From the NCBI GenBank assembly GCA_041670885.1, contig JBAXYJ010000038.1, positions 1 to 16,352 of the forward strand: a stretch of DNA of 16,352 nucleotides. Direction: 5' to 3'. Shown piece by piece: positions 15,327-16,352 of this stretch (positions are counted from its first letter, which is position 1; each line of letters opens with the position of its first letter). Under the pieces are notes generated by a model. The model had not been told where the DNA came from. It did not search any database and saw only the letters and a list, made by a program, of their open reading frames with translations. This DNA is from JAJBWD01 sp041670885. Its GTDB lineage: Bacteria; Bacillota; Clostridia; Clostridiales; Clostridiaceae. A program made the translations under genes and the position numbers.

Positions 15327-16013
15327 TTGAGTTTATATGCAATATCTGACCTCCATTTATCCTTTGGGAATGATAAACCTATGGATATTTTTGGACCTAA
15401 ATGGTATAAACATCATGATAATATTAAAGCAAACTGGAAAGCTAATATAAGGGAAGAGGATACTGTTTTAATAGCAGGAGATATATCCTGGTCAATGAAG
15501 CTGGAAGGCAGTATGCAGGATCTTGAATATCTCAATTCCCTGCCGGGAAGAAAAATATTAGTTAAAGGAAATCATGACTATTTCTGGACCTCAATTACTA
15601 AATTAAACTCCTTATATGATAATGTGAATTTTATACAAAATAATTCATTTTTATATGAGGAAACAGCTATTTGTGGTACAAGAGGCTGGGTAGTTCCCGG
15701 AAATGCTTCGGAATTTACAGAACATGACAGAAAGATATATGAAAGAGAAGCCATCAGGCTTAGAAATTCTCTTATAGAAGGAGAAAAAATGGGGGGAAGG
15801 GAATTTATTGCAATGACTCATTATCCTCCATTTAATGATAAGCACGAAGGGAATTTGCTCCTGGATGTTCTTAAAGAATACAATGTTAAAAAATGCATAT
15901 ATGGGCACATTCATGGTGAAGGAATAAAAAGTCTTAAAGACCAAATAGATGGAATAGAATTTCTTCTTACTTCCTGTGATGCTATAGATTTTAATCCTAT
16001 TAAAATAAAGTAA
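15327..16013 (+). CDS. Calcineurin-like metallophosphoesterase (COG1768-type), TTG start
   Basis: Predicted cytosolic dinuclear-metal phosphohydrolase, 228 residues. All metal-binding motifs are present: DLH (D8, H10), GDISW (D52), GNHD (N82, H83), THYPP (H165) and YGHIHG (H194, H196). The substrate is unknown. The start must be the TTG at 15327, since the DLH motif begins only seven residues in and no ATG or GTG lies in frame between the tyrS stop and that motif. AGGTGAT (15317-15323) serves as ribosome-binding site. It lies 15 bases after tyrS with no promoter or terminator between, so it probably depends on the tyrS promoter. The terminator at 16096-16124 closes the unit. Confidence 0.92.
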   Translation: MSLYAISDLHLSFGNDKPMDIFGPKWYKHHDNIKANWKANIREEDTVLIAGDISWSMKLEGSMQDLEYLNSLPGRKILVKGNHDYFWTSITKLNSLYDNVNFIQNNSFLYEETAICGTRGWVVPGNASEFTEHDRKIYEREAIRLRNSLIEGEKMGGREFIAMTHYPPFNDKHEGNLLLDVLKEYNVKKCIYGHIHGEGIKSLKDQIDGIEFLLTSCDAIDFNPIKIK

Positions 16014-16095
16014 TTAGATTGAAAATATAATTAGATACAAAAAATTCTGTAACTTAAGGATTTACAAAAATAAAAATTAAATTATTAAAAATTAG

Positions 16096-16124
16096 CCTTA
16101 GAGTGTGAACTTTAGGGTTTTTTT
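16096..16124 (+). terminator. Terminator of the tyrS-metallophosphoesterase unit
   Basis: CCTTAGAG (16096-16103) pairs with CTTTAGGG (16110-16117), including two G-T wobbles, around the loop TGTGAA, followed by seven T residues. It lies about 80 bases after the stop codon. The bases between the stop and this hairpin show nothing else. Confidence 0.7.
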
Positions 16125-16230
16125 GGGTTGTACTTATTAACAGTAACTTTAGAAAACATGACGTAACTGCTGATGCAATGTTAAAACCCATATTCCGCTG
16201 AATAGGATATGAAAACTTCTGATTTTTTTA
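16125..16230. other. Intergenic DNA without identified feature
   Basis: I see no gene, ribosome-binding site or convincing promoter here. A short hairpin, CTGAT (16219-16223)/ATCAG (16230-16234), has the T-run in its loop rather than after the stem, so it is not a normal terminator. Confidence 0.5.
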
Positions 16231-16350
16231 TCAGTTTGAGCCACCCCGTATAAATGTATTCTCAGGTATATTAAGATAATGCAGTATTTTTTTTAAAGAA
16301 TCGTTTAGTGGGCAAGCATAACTTCTCACCCAAGGCTTATCAGGATAACG
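16231..16350 (-). pseudogene. Possible partial reading frame entering from beyond the right edge (fragment)
   Basis: On the minus strand one frame is open from the window edge to a TGA at 16233-16231, 39 codons. It reads RYPDKPWVRSY near its visible start and ends NTFIRGGSN. The YPDKPW...SY stretch reminds me of the N-termini of AMP-forming acyl-CoA ligases, but the rest does not continue that pattern. An eight-A run in the middle (minus strand) is a likely frameshift spot. It could be a decayed gene, the true C-terminus of a gene outside the window, or chance. Confidence 0.3.
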
Positions 16351-16352
16351 TA

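Noticed and set aside
15651..15944. Minus-strand 97-codon ORF opposite the metallophosphoesterase
   Set aside because: Shadow of the conserved phosphoesterase frame, with no ribosome-binding site.
16016..16223. Open minus-strand frame running through the terminator, containing MGFNIASAV
   Set aside because: No ribosome-binding site, it crosses the terminator of the tyrS unit, and the residue pattern is not protein-like in its second half.

Overview
The window is about 16.3 kb of AT-rich DNA with strong GGAGG-type ribosome binding sites, TTGaca-17-TATAAT promoters, a tRNA-sensing T-box leader and short U-tract terminators. This points to a low-GC Gram-positive anaerobe, Clostridia or Tissierellia-like. 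The genus cannot be fixed from sequence reading alone. No rRNA, tRNA gene, CRISPR array, complete insertion sequence or prophage gene was seen.

Left half (1-8437): one very large gene for a 2767-residue membrane enzyme with the full architecture of a cyclic beta-1,2-glucan synthase (NdvB/ChvB/Cgs type). It has a membrane-anchored N-terminal region, a GT84-type glycosyltransferase with membrane helices, a middle glycoamylase-like (cyclising) domain, two beta-sandwich modules and a C-terminal GH94 phosphorylase domain. No terminator is visible after it. Only 12 bases separate its stop codon from the next promoter.

Middle (8450-12481): a strong promoter and a tryptophan-type T-box leader control trpS (tryptophanyl-tRNA synthetase). 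trpS converges on a minus-strand Cof-type HAD phosphatase gene through a shared bidirectional terminator that overlaps both stop codons. The HAD gene and prfC (peptide chain release factor 3) are divergent, with two back-to-back promoters between them.

Right part (12386-16352): a 532-base region lacking any long ORF holds the prfC terminator, an isolated strong hairpin, an unlisted 50-codon small membrane protein gene on the minus strand, and a 12-bp perfect palindrome near the promoter of an ECF-transporter S-component gene. Then come a small P-loop protein of unknown function, tyrS (tyrosyl-tRNA synthetase), and a calcineurin-like metallophosphoesterase that starts with TTG and probably shares the tyrS transcript. 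The last ~230 bases carry only a possible fragment of a minus-strand reading frame entering from beyond the window.

Most genes are single transcription units, each with a clear promoter and/or terminator, serving translation and general metabolism. The glucan synthase is the only large specialised function. I found no convincing undescribed multi-gene system. The points most worth a second look are the glucan synthase in this type of organism, the way it runs into the T-box leader, the small membrane protein, the palindrome and the isolated hairpin.
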